A stretch of 64,000 nt of DNA from Leifsonia sp. Root1293 (GTDB lineage Bacteria; Actinomycetota; Actinomycetes; Actinomycetales; Microbacteriaceae). The stretch lies in contig NZ_LMEH01000001.1 in NCBI RefSeq assembly GCF_001425325.1, positions 915,898 through 979,897 on the forward strand, given 5' to 3'. The notes below the pieces were generated by a model. That model worked only from the letters and a program-made list of their open reading frames with translations, was not told the DNA's origin and searched no databases. The translations under genes were made by a program, and so were the position numbers. Of the stretch, positions 53,122-62,991 are shown piece after piece. Each line of letters opens with the position of its first letter. Position 1 is the first letter of the stretch.

Positions 53122-53784
53122 CTAGGACCACCCCGGTCGCACGAGGCCGGACTCGTAGGCGCTCACCACGAGCTGCACGCGATCGCGCGCGCCGAGCTTC
53201 GTCATGATGCGCGAGACGTGGGTCTTGGCCGTCAGCGGGCTGAGGAACAGCCTGCCGGCGATCTCATCGTTGCTGAGGCCGTGCGCGACGAGTTCGAGCA
53301 CCTCGAGTTCGCGAGCGGTGAGTGCATCGAAGATCCCGGTGACCGGAGCGTCTTTCAGTCCAGACGCCATGCGGGCGAGCAGCCGTCTCGTGACCCCAGG
53401 CGAGAGCAGAGCGTCGCCCTCCGCGACGACATGCACGGCACGGATGAGCTCCGCGGGCTCCGTGTCCTTCACGAGGAAGCCGCTGGCGCCGGCCCGGATC
53501 GCCTCGGCGACGTACTCGTCGAGCTCGAAGGTCGTCACGATGACGATGTGGGTGGCATCCAGACCGGGATGAGCCGTGATCTCGCGCGTCGCCTGCAGCC
53601 CATCCCCCTCCGGCATCCGGATGTCCATGAGCACGACGTCGGGACGGGATGCGATGATTCCGGCGACGGCCGCAGAGCCCGTCGCGGCCTCGCCGACGAC
53701 CTCGATGTCGGGCTCGGCCTCGAGCAGAGCCCTGAAGCCCGCCCGCACCAGGTGCTGGTCGTCGGCGATGAAGACCGTGATCAC
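53122..53784 (-). CDS. NarL/LuxR-type response regulator
   Basis: 220 aa. Receiver with acidic pair Asp8-Asp9, phosphorylated Asp54 (VVLMDIRMPEGDGL) and Lys in FLVKDTEP. LuxR-type helix-turn-helix at ~150-205 (LTARELEVLELVAHGLSNDEIA, AKTHVSRIMTKLGARDRV). GTG start overlaps the kinase stop (GTGA), so it is paired with the kinase at 53781-54998. Target genes are unknown; the SHOCT and AzlCD genes downstream on the same strand are candidates. Confidence 0.92.
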   Translation of the reverse strand: MITVFIADDQHLVRAGFRALLEAEPDIEVVGEAATGSAAVAGIIASRPDVVLMDIRMPEGDGLQATREITAHPGLDATHIVIVTTFELDEYVAEAIRAGASGFLVKDTEPAELIRAVHVVAEGDALLSPGVTRRLLARMASGLKDAPVTGIFDALTARELEVLELVAHGLSNDEIAGRLFLSPLTAKTHVSRIMTKLGARDRVQLVVSAYESGLVRPGWS

Positions 53785-54998
53785 GGCTGCGCCTCCTCGT
53801 GCCTCGGGATGCGCACCTCGACGCGGAGCCCGCCGCCATCGATCCAGCCGACGTCCAGGCTGCCGCCGACGAGAGCCGCACGCTCGCGCATCCCGAGGAA
53901 GCCGCGCCCCTCCTGCACCGGCTCCGTTCCGTGGGCGCGCCCCGAGTCGGTGATGGTCACGATGTCGACGTCATCGACTGTGGCGAGCCGGACCACGGCG
54001 GTGTCGGCCTCCGAGTGACGGGTGACGTTCGTGAGAGCCTCCTGCACGATGCGGTAGATCGTGCGGTCGGTGGCGGGCGGCGGGTCCCCTGCGAGCTCGC
54101 CCTGCAGCGTCACCGTGACGCCGAGCACCGCCAGTGACGAGGCGAGCGCCGGCAGCCGCGCAAGCCCGGGTTCCGGCACCAGGGGCGCGCTGTCGTCGCC
54201 CGACCTCAGGAAGCCGAGCACTCCCCGCACCTCGTCGAGGGCCGTACGACTGGTCTCCTTGATGTTCGCGAGGGCCTCGGCCGCCCGTTCTGGTCGGCTC
54301 TCCATGAGGTGCAGGCCCATGCCGGCCTGCACGTTGATGGAGGACAGCGAGTGCGCCAGCACGTCATGGAGTTCTCGCGCTATCCGCAGCCGTTCGAGTT
54401 CGGCCTCGCTCTGCCTGGCGCGCAGCTGCTGCTCGCGGTAGTCGCGGAAGCGCTCGATCCGACTGCGAGCGGCCTCCCCCGCACCGACGAGGATGCTGAG
54501 CACCAACAGCACGATCAATGAGCGCACGAGGGCCGGCCACTCGCCGGAGACCGTGCCGTACCCGAGAGCCACGATGGCGCCAACGCCGATGGTCCCCCAG
54601 ACCCACGCGCGAGCACCACGGGCCGTGGCCTGCACGACGGCGAAGGCGACGGGAACCGCCGCGAACGGCGGACCGAACGGAACGAGCACCAGAGCCGGAG
54701 CTATCGCCGCCGCGACGAGGACGACCGTCGGGCCGGGGTATCGGGGCACGAGGAGGAGCAGGTAGGAGGCAGCGAAGGCGACGACGGATGCGGCGATCCG
54801 CGCACTCCCGGCGTCGGAGGCGATCAGCCAGATGAGCAGTGGCAGCTGGACGAGCTGCGAGGAGACGACGGCGAACCACCGCACTCGGCGGAGCGGTCGC
54901 GGATCGTCATCCATCCACCGACCCCAGGGGCCTCTCGGCTCGCCTGCCCGAACTGCACCGGGAGCGCCGGGATGAGTCCAGCGCTCGGAGGTCGGCAT
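53781..54998 (-). CDS. NarL-type sensor histidine kinase
   Basis: 405 aa. Several N-terminal transmembrane helices (~45-170, in four or five segments), then HisKA_3 with His211 in IARELHDVLAHSLSS and HATPase (IYRIVQEALTNVTRHSEAD, GRGFLGMRERAALVGG). No extracellular sensor domain, so it probably senses within the membrane, like DesK/LiaS-type kinases. ATG at 54998 taken: TACGAT (55010-55005) lies 6 nt upstream, and the longer frame is unconserved Arg-rich sequence. Overlaps the regulator gene. Confidence 0.9.
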   Translation of the reverse strand: MPTSERWTHPGAPGAVRAGEPRGPWGRWMDDDPRPLRRVRWFAVVSSQLVQLPLLIWLIASDAGSARIAASVVAFAASYLLLLVPRYPGPTVVLVAAAIAPALVLVPFGPPFAAVPVAFAVVQATARGARAWVWGTIGVGAIVALGYGTVSGEWPALVRSLIVLLVLSILVGAGEAARSRIERFRDYREQQLRARQSEAELERLRIARELHDVLAHSLSSINVQAGMGLHLMESRPERAAEALANIKETSRTALDEVRGVLGFLRSGDDSAPLVPEPGLARLPALASSLAVLGVTVTLQGELAGDPPPATDRTIYRIVQEALTNVTRHSEADTAVVRLATVDDVDIVTITDSGRAHGTEPVQEGRGFLGMRERAALVGGSLDVGWIDGGGLRVEVRIPRHEEAQP

Positions 54999-55137
54999 GC
55001 ATCGATCGTAGCGACGGTGCCGACGGCTGGCGTCCCTCCTCGGGAGTCGAGCGCACTGCTCTCCCGGGAGTAGGCGGGTGCTCCTGCGCGCACGGGCCAT
55101 CCGACCGGATCCGGAGCGCCCCGGTCGTTAAACGAAA

Positions 55138-55170
55138 AAGGACCGGAGGGGTGGAGCCCTTCCGGTCCTT
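55138..55170 (-). terminator. Intrinsic terminator after tRNA-Asn
   Basis: On the minus strand AAGGACCGGA pairs with TCCGGTCCTT (55170-55161 with 55147-55138), extended by GGG/CCC, and a run of five T (55139-55135) follows. It lies 3 bp after the tRNA gene. Confidence 0.85.
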
Positions 55171-55172
55171 CG

Positions 55173-55245
55173 CTCCCCGACTTGGACTCGAACCAAGAAC
55201 CTACCGGTTAACAGCCGATTGCTCTGCCAATTGAGCTATCGAGGA
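55173..55245 (-). tRNA. tRNA-Asn (anticodon GUU)
   Basis: Minus-strand cloverleaf: acceptor TCCTCGA/TCGGGGA (one T-G pair), D-arm GCTC AATTGGCAGA GC, anticodon stem around CTGTTAA (GTT), T-arm CTTGG TTCGAGT CCAAG. Discriminator G, no encoded CCA. A terminator follows directly. Confidence 0.95.
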
Positions 55246-55350
55246 TCAGCACTTTCGCGCCTCATCTACTTTAGCAAAAGTTCGCCCACAACAAAATCGA
55301 GGACAGCTCCTGCGAAGCCGCCGCGCGACAGCGTGGGTGCCTCACGTCGA

Positions 55351-56352
55351 TCAGTAGCCGGCGCTCGGATCGACGACTCCGACGAACTCTCCCCCGCCGA
55401 GCAGCGCCTCGACATTGCGTCGGATCCGCTCGGCCAGAAGCGGCGCCGTCATCTCGGGAGTATCGGCCATGTGCGGGGTGATGATCACGTTCTGAGCGCT
55501 CCAGAGCTCATGCCCGTCCGGCAACGGCTCAGGGTCGGTGACGTCGACGGCAGCACCGGCGATGGTGCCCTGGTTCAGCGCCGTGACCAGCGCATCGGTG
55601 TCGACGAGGCCGCCGCGGGCGATGTTGACGAGATACGCCGAGTCCTTCATGAGCGCGAACTCGGGCGCGCCGAACAGGTGGCGGGTTCCGCCGGTGAGGG
55701 CGGCGGCGACGACGACCAGGTCGGCGCGCGGCAGCACCCGGTGGAGGTCGTCGGCTCCCACGGTCTCGGCTGCCCCGGGAACGGCATCCGCTCGCCGCCT
55801 GACGATGGTGATGCGGGGCGCGAACGGCTCGAGCAGTCGGATCAGTTCGATGGCGATGCCGCCGGCGCCGACGATGACGACCTCGCGGCCGTAGAGGGAG
55901 ACGCCACGGGGCACCGAATCCCACGATGTGGCCCGGATGCGGCGCGGAAGGAAGCGCATGAGGGCCAGCGAGAGTGCCAGGGCGTGCTCGGCGACAGGCT
56001 GCGCGTATGCTCCCTTCGCGCTCGTCCAGAGGAGGTTCTGCCGGGAGTGCTCCCTGATGCTGTCGGAGAACGCGTCAACGCCCGCGAACGGCAACTGCAC
56101 CCACTCGACCTGCGGATTCGCGTCGAGCACATCGCCGAGCTCCGCGGCCCTGGCGTAGGACAACCAGACGATGCCGCGGGTCTCGGGGCCGAGCGGAGCG
56201 ATCGTGCCGCCGGCATCCGTCACAGCAGCCTCGAACACGGCACTGCTGCGCGGGAGGAGCGCGATGCTCCCGGGGCTGGGGCGATGCCGGCGGATGCCGT
56301 CGTCGGCGTCGGGTGCGAGCACCGCGCGGTGCATCGGTGGGTTCGTCGTCAT
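55351..56352 (-). CDS. D-isomer specific 2-hydroxyacid dehydrogenase
   Basis: 333 aa NAD(P)-dependent oxidoreductase. Nucleotide-binding fold with REVVIVGAGGIAIELIRLL (third Gly of G-x-G-x-x-G is Ala here); catalytic Arg in LVNIARGGLVDTDAL, Glu in VDVTDPEPLPDGH and His in NVIITPHMADTPE. The substrate is a 2-oxo or 2-hydroxy acid, unidentified. The ATG at 56352 lies 4 bp after the third ABC ATPase gene, making it the last gene of the importer operon; it may act on something derived from the imported compound. Confidence 0.88.
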   Translation of the reverse strand: MTTNPPMHRAVLAPDADDGIRRHRPSPGSIALLPRSSAVFEAAVTDAGGTIAPLGPETRGIVWLSYARAAELGDVLDANPQVEWVQLPFAGVDAFSDSIREHSRQNLLWTSAKGAYAQPVAEHALALSLALMRFLPRRIRATSWDSVPRGVSLYGREVVIVGAGGIAIELIRLLEPFAPRITIVRRRADAVPGAAETVGADDLHRVLPRADLVVVAAALTGGTRHLFGAPEFALMKDSAYLVNIARGGLVDTDALVTALNQGTIAGAAVDVTDPEPLPDGHELWSAQNVIITPHMADTPEMTAPLLAERIRRNVEALLGGGEFVGVVDPSAGY

Positions 56353-56356
56353 GCCA

Positions 56357-57199
56357 TCAGTCCTGTTCGCCGGCGTGGGAAGGCCCGACCAGTTCGGAGG
56401 CCAGTCGTTCGACATAGGGATGGAGCGGATTGGCGAGCACGTCGTCGATCGGGCCGTAGCCCACCAGGACGCCGTTCTTGAGCACGGCGATGCGGTCGGC
56501 GATGCGCCGGAGCACGGCGAGGTCGTGGCTGATGACGAGCGCGGAGAAGGCGCTGTGCACCTGCAGCTCGCGGATCAGGTCGATGATCGAGTGCCGCACG
56601 AGGGCGTCGATGGCCGCGGTCGGTTCATCGGCGATGAGCAGTGCCGGGTCGAGCACGAGGGCGCGGGCGATGGCGAGCCGCTGCCGCTGGCCGGCGCTCA
56701 GTTCGTACGGGTAGCGCGGGATGACGCTGAGTGGAAGCCGAACGGCGTCGACCATCGTGACGACGCGTGCCTCGAGGGCCTTGCGGTTGTAGTGCTTGTC
56801 GCGCAGCAGGATCGGCTCCGCGACGATCTCGGCGACGGTGAAGTCGGGCGGCAGGTTCTCCGATGCATCCTGAGCCAGGTAGCCGACCTCGAACATCAGT
56901 CGATCGGCGTCGCGGCGCCGGAGCTTGCGCAGCGATTCACCGAAGACCTCGGCGTCTCCCCCGGTGATCACCGGGTGCACGTCACCGCGCGGGGCCTCCA
57001 GGAACTGCCCGGCCAGCACCCTGGCGATCGTGCTCTTCCCGGAACCGCTCTCTCCGAGCAGGCCGAGCACCTCACCGGGCAGCACGCGCAGGTCAAGCCC
57101 TCGCACCGCCACGAAGGCGGGCGAGGGCCCGTGCGCCGGATATTCGATCGTCAGATCACTCGTGATGATCGGATAGCCGTGCTGTGCGTTGCCCACCAT
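56357..57199 (-). CDS. ABC transporter ATP-binding protein (oligopeptide type, single domain)
   Basis: 280 aa. Walker A GLLGESGSGKSTIARVLAG, Q-loop YLAQDASENL, signature YELSAGQRQRLAIARAL (LSAGQ rather than LSGGQ), Walker B LLIADEPTAAID, H-loop VISHDLAVL, and the C-terminal extension of the Opp/Dpp group (HPYVERLASEL). A third nucleotide-binding domain in an operon that already has a fused pair. It either replaces one half or serves a related permease. ATG at 57199, 4 bp after the fused ATPase gene. Confidence 0.9.
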   Translation of the reverse strand: MVGNAQHGYPIITSDLTIEYPAHGPSPAFVAVRGLDLRVLPGEVLGLLGESGSGKSTIARVLAGQFLEAPRGDVHPVITGGDAEVFGESLRKLRRRDADRLMFEVGYLAQDASENLPPDFTVAEIVAEPILLRDKHYNRKALEARVVTMVDAVRLPLSVIPRYPYELSAGQRQRLAIARALVLDPALLIADEPTAAIDALVRHSIIDLIRELQVHSAFSALVISHDLAVLRRIADRIAVLKNGVLVGYGPIDDVLANPLHPYVERLASELVGPSHAGEQD

Positions 57200-57203
57200 G
57201 CTT

Positions 57204-58888
<1,685 letters not shown>

Positions 58889-58892
<4 letters not shown>

Positions 58893-59971
58893 GGTCGGAC
58901 CTCGATTCCGTGCTCGTCGAATGATTCCCCGTCTTCCAGGCCGGCGAGTCCGCCCGGGCCTGCCGTGAGGGTGCCGCCAGGCACCACGGACGTCTCGGCG
59001 ACGGTTCCGGATGCCTTCGCCACGGCGCGGCGGCCGCGCAGGCGCGGGTCGGCCAGGTCGTTGAGGCTCTCGCCGACCAGGGTGATGCCGAGCACCGTGA
59101 GGACGATGGCGAGGCCCGGGAAGAGGGCCGTCCACCAGATTCCGCTCGTGACGTCGGAGATGGCCTTGTTGAGGTCGTAGCCCCATTCGGCTGCGGCCGT
59201 CGGCTCGATGCCGAAGCCGATGAAGCCGAGACCGGCCAGGGTGAGCACGGCCTCGGACGAGTTGAGCGTGATGAGCAACGGCAGAGACCGGGTGGCGTTG
59301 CGCAGCACATGGCGGAACATGACCCGCGCGTTGCTGGCGCCGAGCACGCGAGCGGACTCAACGTAGGCCTCGGCCTTGATGCGGACGGTCTCGGCGCGGA
59401 TCACCCGGAAGTACTGCGGGATGTAGACCACGGTGATCGACAGGGCAGCCGCGAGGATCCCGCCCCAGAGGCTGGACCGGCCGCCCGAGATGACGATGGA
59501 GAGCACGATGGCGAGGAGCAGCGATGGGAATGCGTAGATCGCATCGCACACCACGACGAGCAGGCGGTCGGGCCAGCCGCCGAAGTAGCCGGAGACCAGG
59601 CCGAGGAAGACGCCGATGAAGATGGAGAACACCACCGCGAGCACGATAACCAGGATCGCGGTCTGCGCTCCCCAGATCACGCGGGAGAAGACGTCGTATC
59701 CGCCCACCGTCGTGCCGAGCAGATGCTCGGCCGACGGTGCCTGCTGAGCGCCGAATGCAACGCCGTCGGCACGCAACTGGTTGTACTTGTACGGCGCGAG
59801 GAGCGGGGCGAAGATCGCCGTCAGCACGAAGACGCCCATGAGGATGAGGCCTGTGACGAGCATGCCGCGCTGCAGGCCGACGCTCTGGCGCAGCTGGTGC
59901 ACGACGGGGAGGCGCTGCCAGAAGCCGGGCTTGTGCGGCACTGGTGCCGCGGTCGGGGTGATGGTCGTCAT
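58889..59971 (-). CDS. ABC transporter permease (DppC/OppC type)
   Basis: 360 aa, N-terminal helix (~37-60) then the typical five-helix core. EAA-like loop for ATPase contact: EAYVESARVLGASNARVMFRHVLRN. GTTVGGYDVFSRVIWGAQ is the conserved DppC segment. A C-terminal hydrophilic tail of ~60 residues (after RLRGRR) is longer than usual. Start ATG at 59971, 2 bp after the partner permease. Confidence 0.92.
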
Positions 59972-59973
59972 GA

Positions 59974-61059
59974 TCAGTACCTCACTCGCGGGTCGACGAC
60001 GGCGGCTATGACATCGACGATGAAGTTGGTCAGCGCCACGATCACCGCCAGCAGAACGACGATGCCCTGCACAGCCACGTAGTCGCGGGCCTTGATGAAC
60101 TCGATGAGCATGAACCCGAGGCCCTTCCACTCGAACGTCGTCTCGGTGAGCACTGCTCCACCGAGCAGGAGGGCGATCTGCAGACCGATGACGGTGATGA
60201 TCGGAATGAGAGCGGGGCGGTAGGCGTGCAGCCGCACGAGCCGGAACTCGCTGACACCGCGGGAGCGCGCCGCGTCGACGTAGTCGGTCGAGAGCGTGCC
60301 GATCACGTTGGTGCGCACCAGGCGGAGGAACACGCCCGCGGTGAGCAGACCGAGGGCGATGGCCGGGAGCACGGCGTGCGCCAGCACGTCGGCCAGAACC
60401 TCGGGGTTTCCGGTCTGGATCGCGTCGATCGTGTAGAAGCCCGTCTTGCTGGACAGGAACTCCATCTCGAGCTCGGCCGAGGTGGAGGCACGACCGGCGA
60501 TGGGGAGCCAGCCGAGCCAGACCGAGAAGACGAGCTTGAGGAGCAGGCCCGAGAAGAACACCGGAGTCGCGTAGAACAGGATCGCCATGATGCGGAAGAC
60601 GGCATCCGGGTACTTGTCGCGGAAGTATGCGGCGACCATGCCGAGCGGGATGCCGAGGACGAAGGCGACGAGGAGGCTGTAGAACGCCAGCTCGAACGTG
60701 GCTGGGCCGTAGGTGAAGAGCACCTCGGTCACAGGCCGGTTCGTCGAGATGGTCGTGCCGAAGTTGCCGGTGAAGACCTGGCCGAGGTACTCGAGGTACT
60801 GCACGAACAGGGGGCGGTCGTAGCCGGCGGCGTGGATACGCTCGGCCAGCTGCTCCGGTCCGAGGCGGCCGCCGAGGGCGGCGGTGATGGGGTCGCCCGT
60901 CGTGCGCATGAGCACGAAGACCAGGGTGACCAGGATGAAGATGGTCGGGATGATCAACAGGAACCGCACGAGCAGATAACTGCCGAGGCTTCCTCCTGCC
61001 GAGCGTCTGCGAGCAGTCGGCGTCGTCGGCGCCTCGGGCGTCAATGCCACTGTGGTCAT
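59974..61059 (-). CDS. ABC transporter permease (DppB/OppB type)
   Basis: 361 aa. SLGSYLLVRFLLIIPTIFIL begins helix 1; TGDPITAALGGRLGPEQLAE is the extracytoplasmic DppB segment; the EAA loop is TDYVDAARSRGVSEFRLVRLHAYR; C-terminal VDVIAAVVDPRVRY is the family ending. GAGGTACGC before the ATG at 61059. It follows the binding-protein gene after 96 bp that hold a stable hairpin. Confidence 0.93.
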   Translation of the reverse strand: MTTVALTPEAPTTPTARRRSAGGSLGSYLLVRFLLIIPTIFILVTLVFVLMRTTGDPITAALGGRLGPEQLAERIHAAGYDRPLFVQYLEYLGQVFTGNFGTTISTNRPVTEVLFTYGPATFELAFYSLLVAFVLGIPLGMVAAYFRDKYPDAVFRIMAILFYATPVFFSGLLLKLVFSVWLGWLPIAGRASTSAELEMEFLSSKTGFYTIDAIQTGNPEVLADVLAHAVLPAIALGLLTAGVFLRLVRTNVIGTLSTDYVDAARSRGVSEFRLVRLHAYRPALIPIITVIGLQIALLLGGAVLTETTFEWKGLGFMLIEFIKARDYVAVQGIVVLLAVIVALTNFIVDVIAAVVDPRVRY

Positions 61060-61088
61060 GCGTACCTCACGTTTTGTTGCAGAAGAGT

Positions 61089-61118
61089 GGGGACGACCCG
61101 CTTGCGCGGGCCGCCCCC
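61089..61118 (-). other. Intra-operon RNA hairpin between the binding-protein and permease genes
   Basis: Thirteen-pair stem (61118-61106 with 61101-61089) around a 4-nt loop. Two positions (61093/61114 and 61096/61111) are A/C mismatches in plus RNA but G-U pairs in minus RNA, so the fold belongs to the operon transcript. No U-tract follows on minus. Typical of hairpins that keep binding-protein mRNA more abundant than the membrane parts. Confidence 0.6.
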
Positions 61119-61155
61119 GGTTTTTCACGCTGGAGAAACTCTAGTCGTGGAGCTC

Positions 61156-62793
61156 TCAGCCCTTGGAGAGGGCGCCGTAGCGGAACTTGAACGACGCGTC
61201 GAGCGTGTCCTCGGTTCCTTCGACGTCGGTGCCGGTGACGGCGACCTGAGCACCCTGGAGCAGCGGGACGGTCGAGAGCTGGGCCGCGACCTTGTCCTGG
61301 ATCTCCTCGATGACCTTCGTGCGCTCGGCCGGGTCGGTGGTCGTGGCCTGCTTGAGGATCAGGTCGTTGACCTCCTTGTCGTCGTAGTGGTTCCCGAGGA
61401 AGTTCTCCGTGAGGAAGAACGGCGTCAGGTAGTTGTCGGCGTCCGAGTAGTCGGGGAACCAGCCGAGCTGGTACTCCGGGTACACGTCGGTCGTGCGGTC
61501 CTTCGAGTACTGCACCCACTCGGTGGTCTGCAGGTTGACGGTGAACAGTCCACTCGACTCCAGCTGGTCCTTGACGAGTGCGTACTCGTCACCAGACGAC
61601 GGGCCGTAGTGGTCGTTCGAGTACTGCAGGTTGAGCACGACGGGCTCGGTGATGCCGGCAGCCGCGAGGGTCGCCTTCGCCTTGTCCGCGTCGGGTCCGC
61701 CCTCTCCGTCGCCGTAGAGGCCCTTGAGGGACTCGGTGGCACCGGTCAGGCCGGCCGGAACGTAGGAGTACAGGGGCGTGTAGGTGCCCTTGTAGACCTG
61801 GTCGGCGATCTCGTCGCGGTCGACGAGGTCGGCGACGGCCTGGCGCACCGCGAGGGCCTTGGCAGCGTCGGCCTCAGGGGTCGTGGCGCCGAACGGCTGG
61901 GTGTCGAAGTTGAAGACGATGTAGCGGATCTCTCCACCGGGGCCGTCGACGACCTTCACCTTGTCGTTGCCGCGGAGGCTGTCGATGTCGGTGGCCGAGA
62001 GGCTGCGGAATGCGACGTCGATCTCGCCCTCCTGCACGGCGAGCTTCAGGTTCGAGGCGTCGGCGTAGTACTTGACGTTCACCGTGCCGGTCTTCGCCGG
62101 CTCGAGGACACCCTTGTAGTCGGGGTTGGCCTTGTACTGGATGAGGTTGTTGAAGTCGTAGCTCGAGATCGAATACTGACCCGCGAACGCCTTGCCGGCG
62201 ACGATGTCGTCGTCCGAGGTGAGTGCGTCGGCGGCGAAGACGTCCTCGTCGACGATCGGGCCCGCCGGGCTCGAGAGGATCTGCGGGAAGACCTGGTCGT
62301 TGGCCGACTTGAGGTGGAACACGACCGTGGTGTCGTCGACGGCGTCGGTTGACTCGAGGTTGTAGAGCAGCGACGACGGGCCGTTCTCATCGGCGATCTT
62401 CAGCTGGCGGTCGAACGTGAACTTCACGTCGGATGCAGTGAGCTCGTTGCCGTTGGCGAACGTCAGGCCGGGCTTCAGCTTGACGGTGTACTCGGTCGGG
62501 GCCGTGAACTCGGCCGACTCGGCGATGTCCGGCTCGACGTCTGGGCTGCCGTACGGCGTGTTCATCAGGAAGGGGAACACCTGGTTCATGACGGCGAATG
62601 AGCCGTTGTCGTACGAGCCTGCCGGGTCGAGGACCGTGATCTTGTCAGTCGTGCCGATGGTGAGCGTTCCACTGGAGCCGGAGTCCTTGTCGGACCCGCC
62701 GCCTGCGGCACAGCCGGAGAGCGCGAGCGCAGCAGCGGTGAATCCCGCGGCGACGATGATGGCGCGCTTGCCGGTCTTGGATGCGGATGTCAT
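61156..62793 (-). CDS. ABC transporter substrate-binding lipoprotein (family 5, peptide/nickel type)
   Basis: 545 aa. Lipoprotein signal: basic start (SKTGKR), hydrophobic stretch, lipobox ALSGC with lipidated Cys28, then a Gly/Ser/Asp linker. SBP_bac_5 body: LTIGTTDKITVLDPAGSYD, FVMNQ-type first block (AVMNQVFPFLM), YTVKLKPGLTFANGNELTASDVKFTFDR split across the conserved family site. Binds peptides or similar solutes outside the membrane and gives them to the permeases. First gene of the six-gene operon; ATG at 62793 with GGAAGAGGT upstream. Confidence 0.93.
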   Translation of the reverse strand: MTSASKTGKRAIIVAAGFTAAALALSGCAAGGGSDKDSGSSGTLTIGTTDKITVLDPAGSYDNGSFAVMNQVFPFLMNTPYGSPDVEPDIAESAEFTAPTEYTVKLKPGLTFANGNELTASDVKFTFDRQLKIADENGPSSLLYNLESTDAVDDTTVVFHLKSANDQVFPQILSSPAGPIVDEDVFAADALTSDDDIVAGKAFAGQYSISSYDFNNLIQYKANPDYKGVLEPAKTGTVNVKYYADASNLKLAVQEGEIDVAFRSLSATDIDSLRGNDKVKVVDGPGGEIRYIVFNFDTQPFGATTPEADAAKALAVRQAVADLVDRDEIADQVYKGTYTPLYSYVPAGLTGATESLKGLYGDGEGGPDADKAKATLAAAGITEPVVLNLQYSNDHYGPSSGDEYALVKDQLESSGLFTVNLQTTEWVQYSKDRTTDVYPEYQLGWFPDYSDADNYLTPFFLTENFLGNHYDDKEVNDLILKQATTTDPAERTKVIEEIQDKVAAQLSTVPLLQGAQVAVTGTDVEGTEDTLDASFKFRYGALSKG

Positions 62794-62991
62794 ATCCGTC
62801 TACCTCTTCCTGTCGATGTGTGAAGCGCGATCCGCACAGGGCTGTGCCCCGGATGAATCACGCATACCCCTAGAACTAACACAGGTGTGTTTCCCGCATG
62901 TGTTCGGAGGCACCTTCTGCGCCCAAAGGTTACAGAGCTGCAATCATGTTGCGTCGACGCATCACGAGGCGACGGATGATGCGCGCAGAGG
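62794..62991. other. Intergenic region upstream of the peptide importer operon
   Basis: 198 bp between the dnaG stop and the binding-protein ATG. It must hold the operon promoter and the end of dnaG. I see a lower-GC patch (62868-62890) and ACACAGGTGTGT (62879-62890, a perfect 12-bp palindrome) that could be an operator, but no clear -35/-10 pair. Confidence 0.35.

Noticed and set aside
61089-61125. Plus-strand intrinsic terminator ending in TTTTT
   Set aside because: No plus-strand gene is nearby, and two stem positions pair only in the minus-strand RNA.
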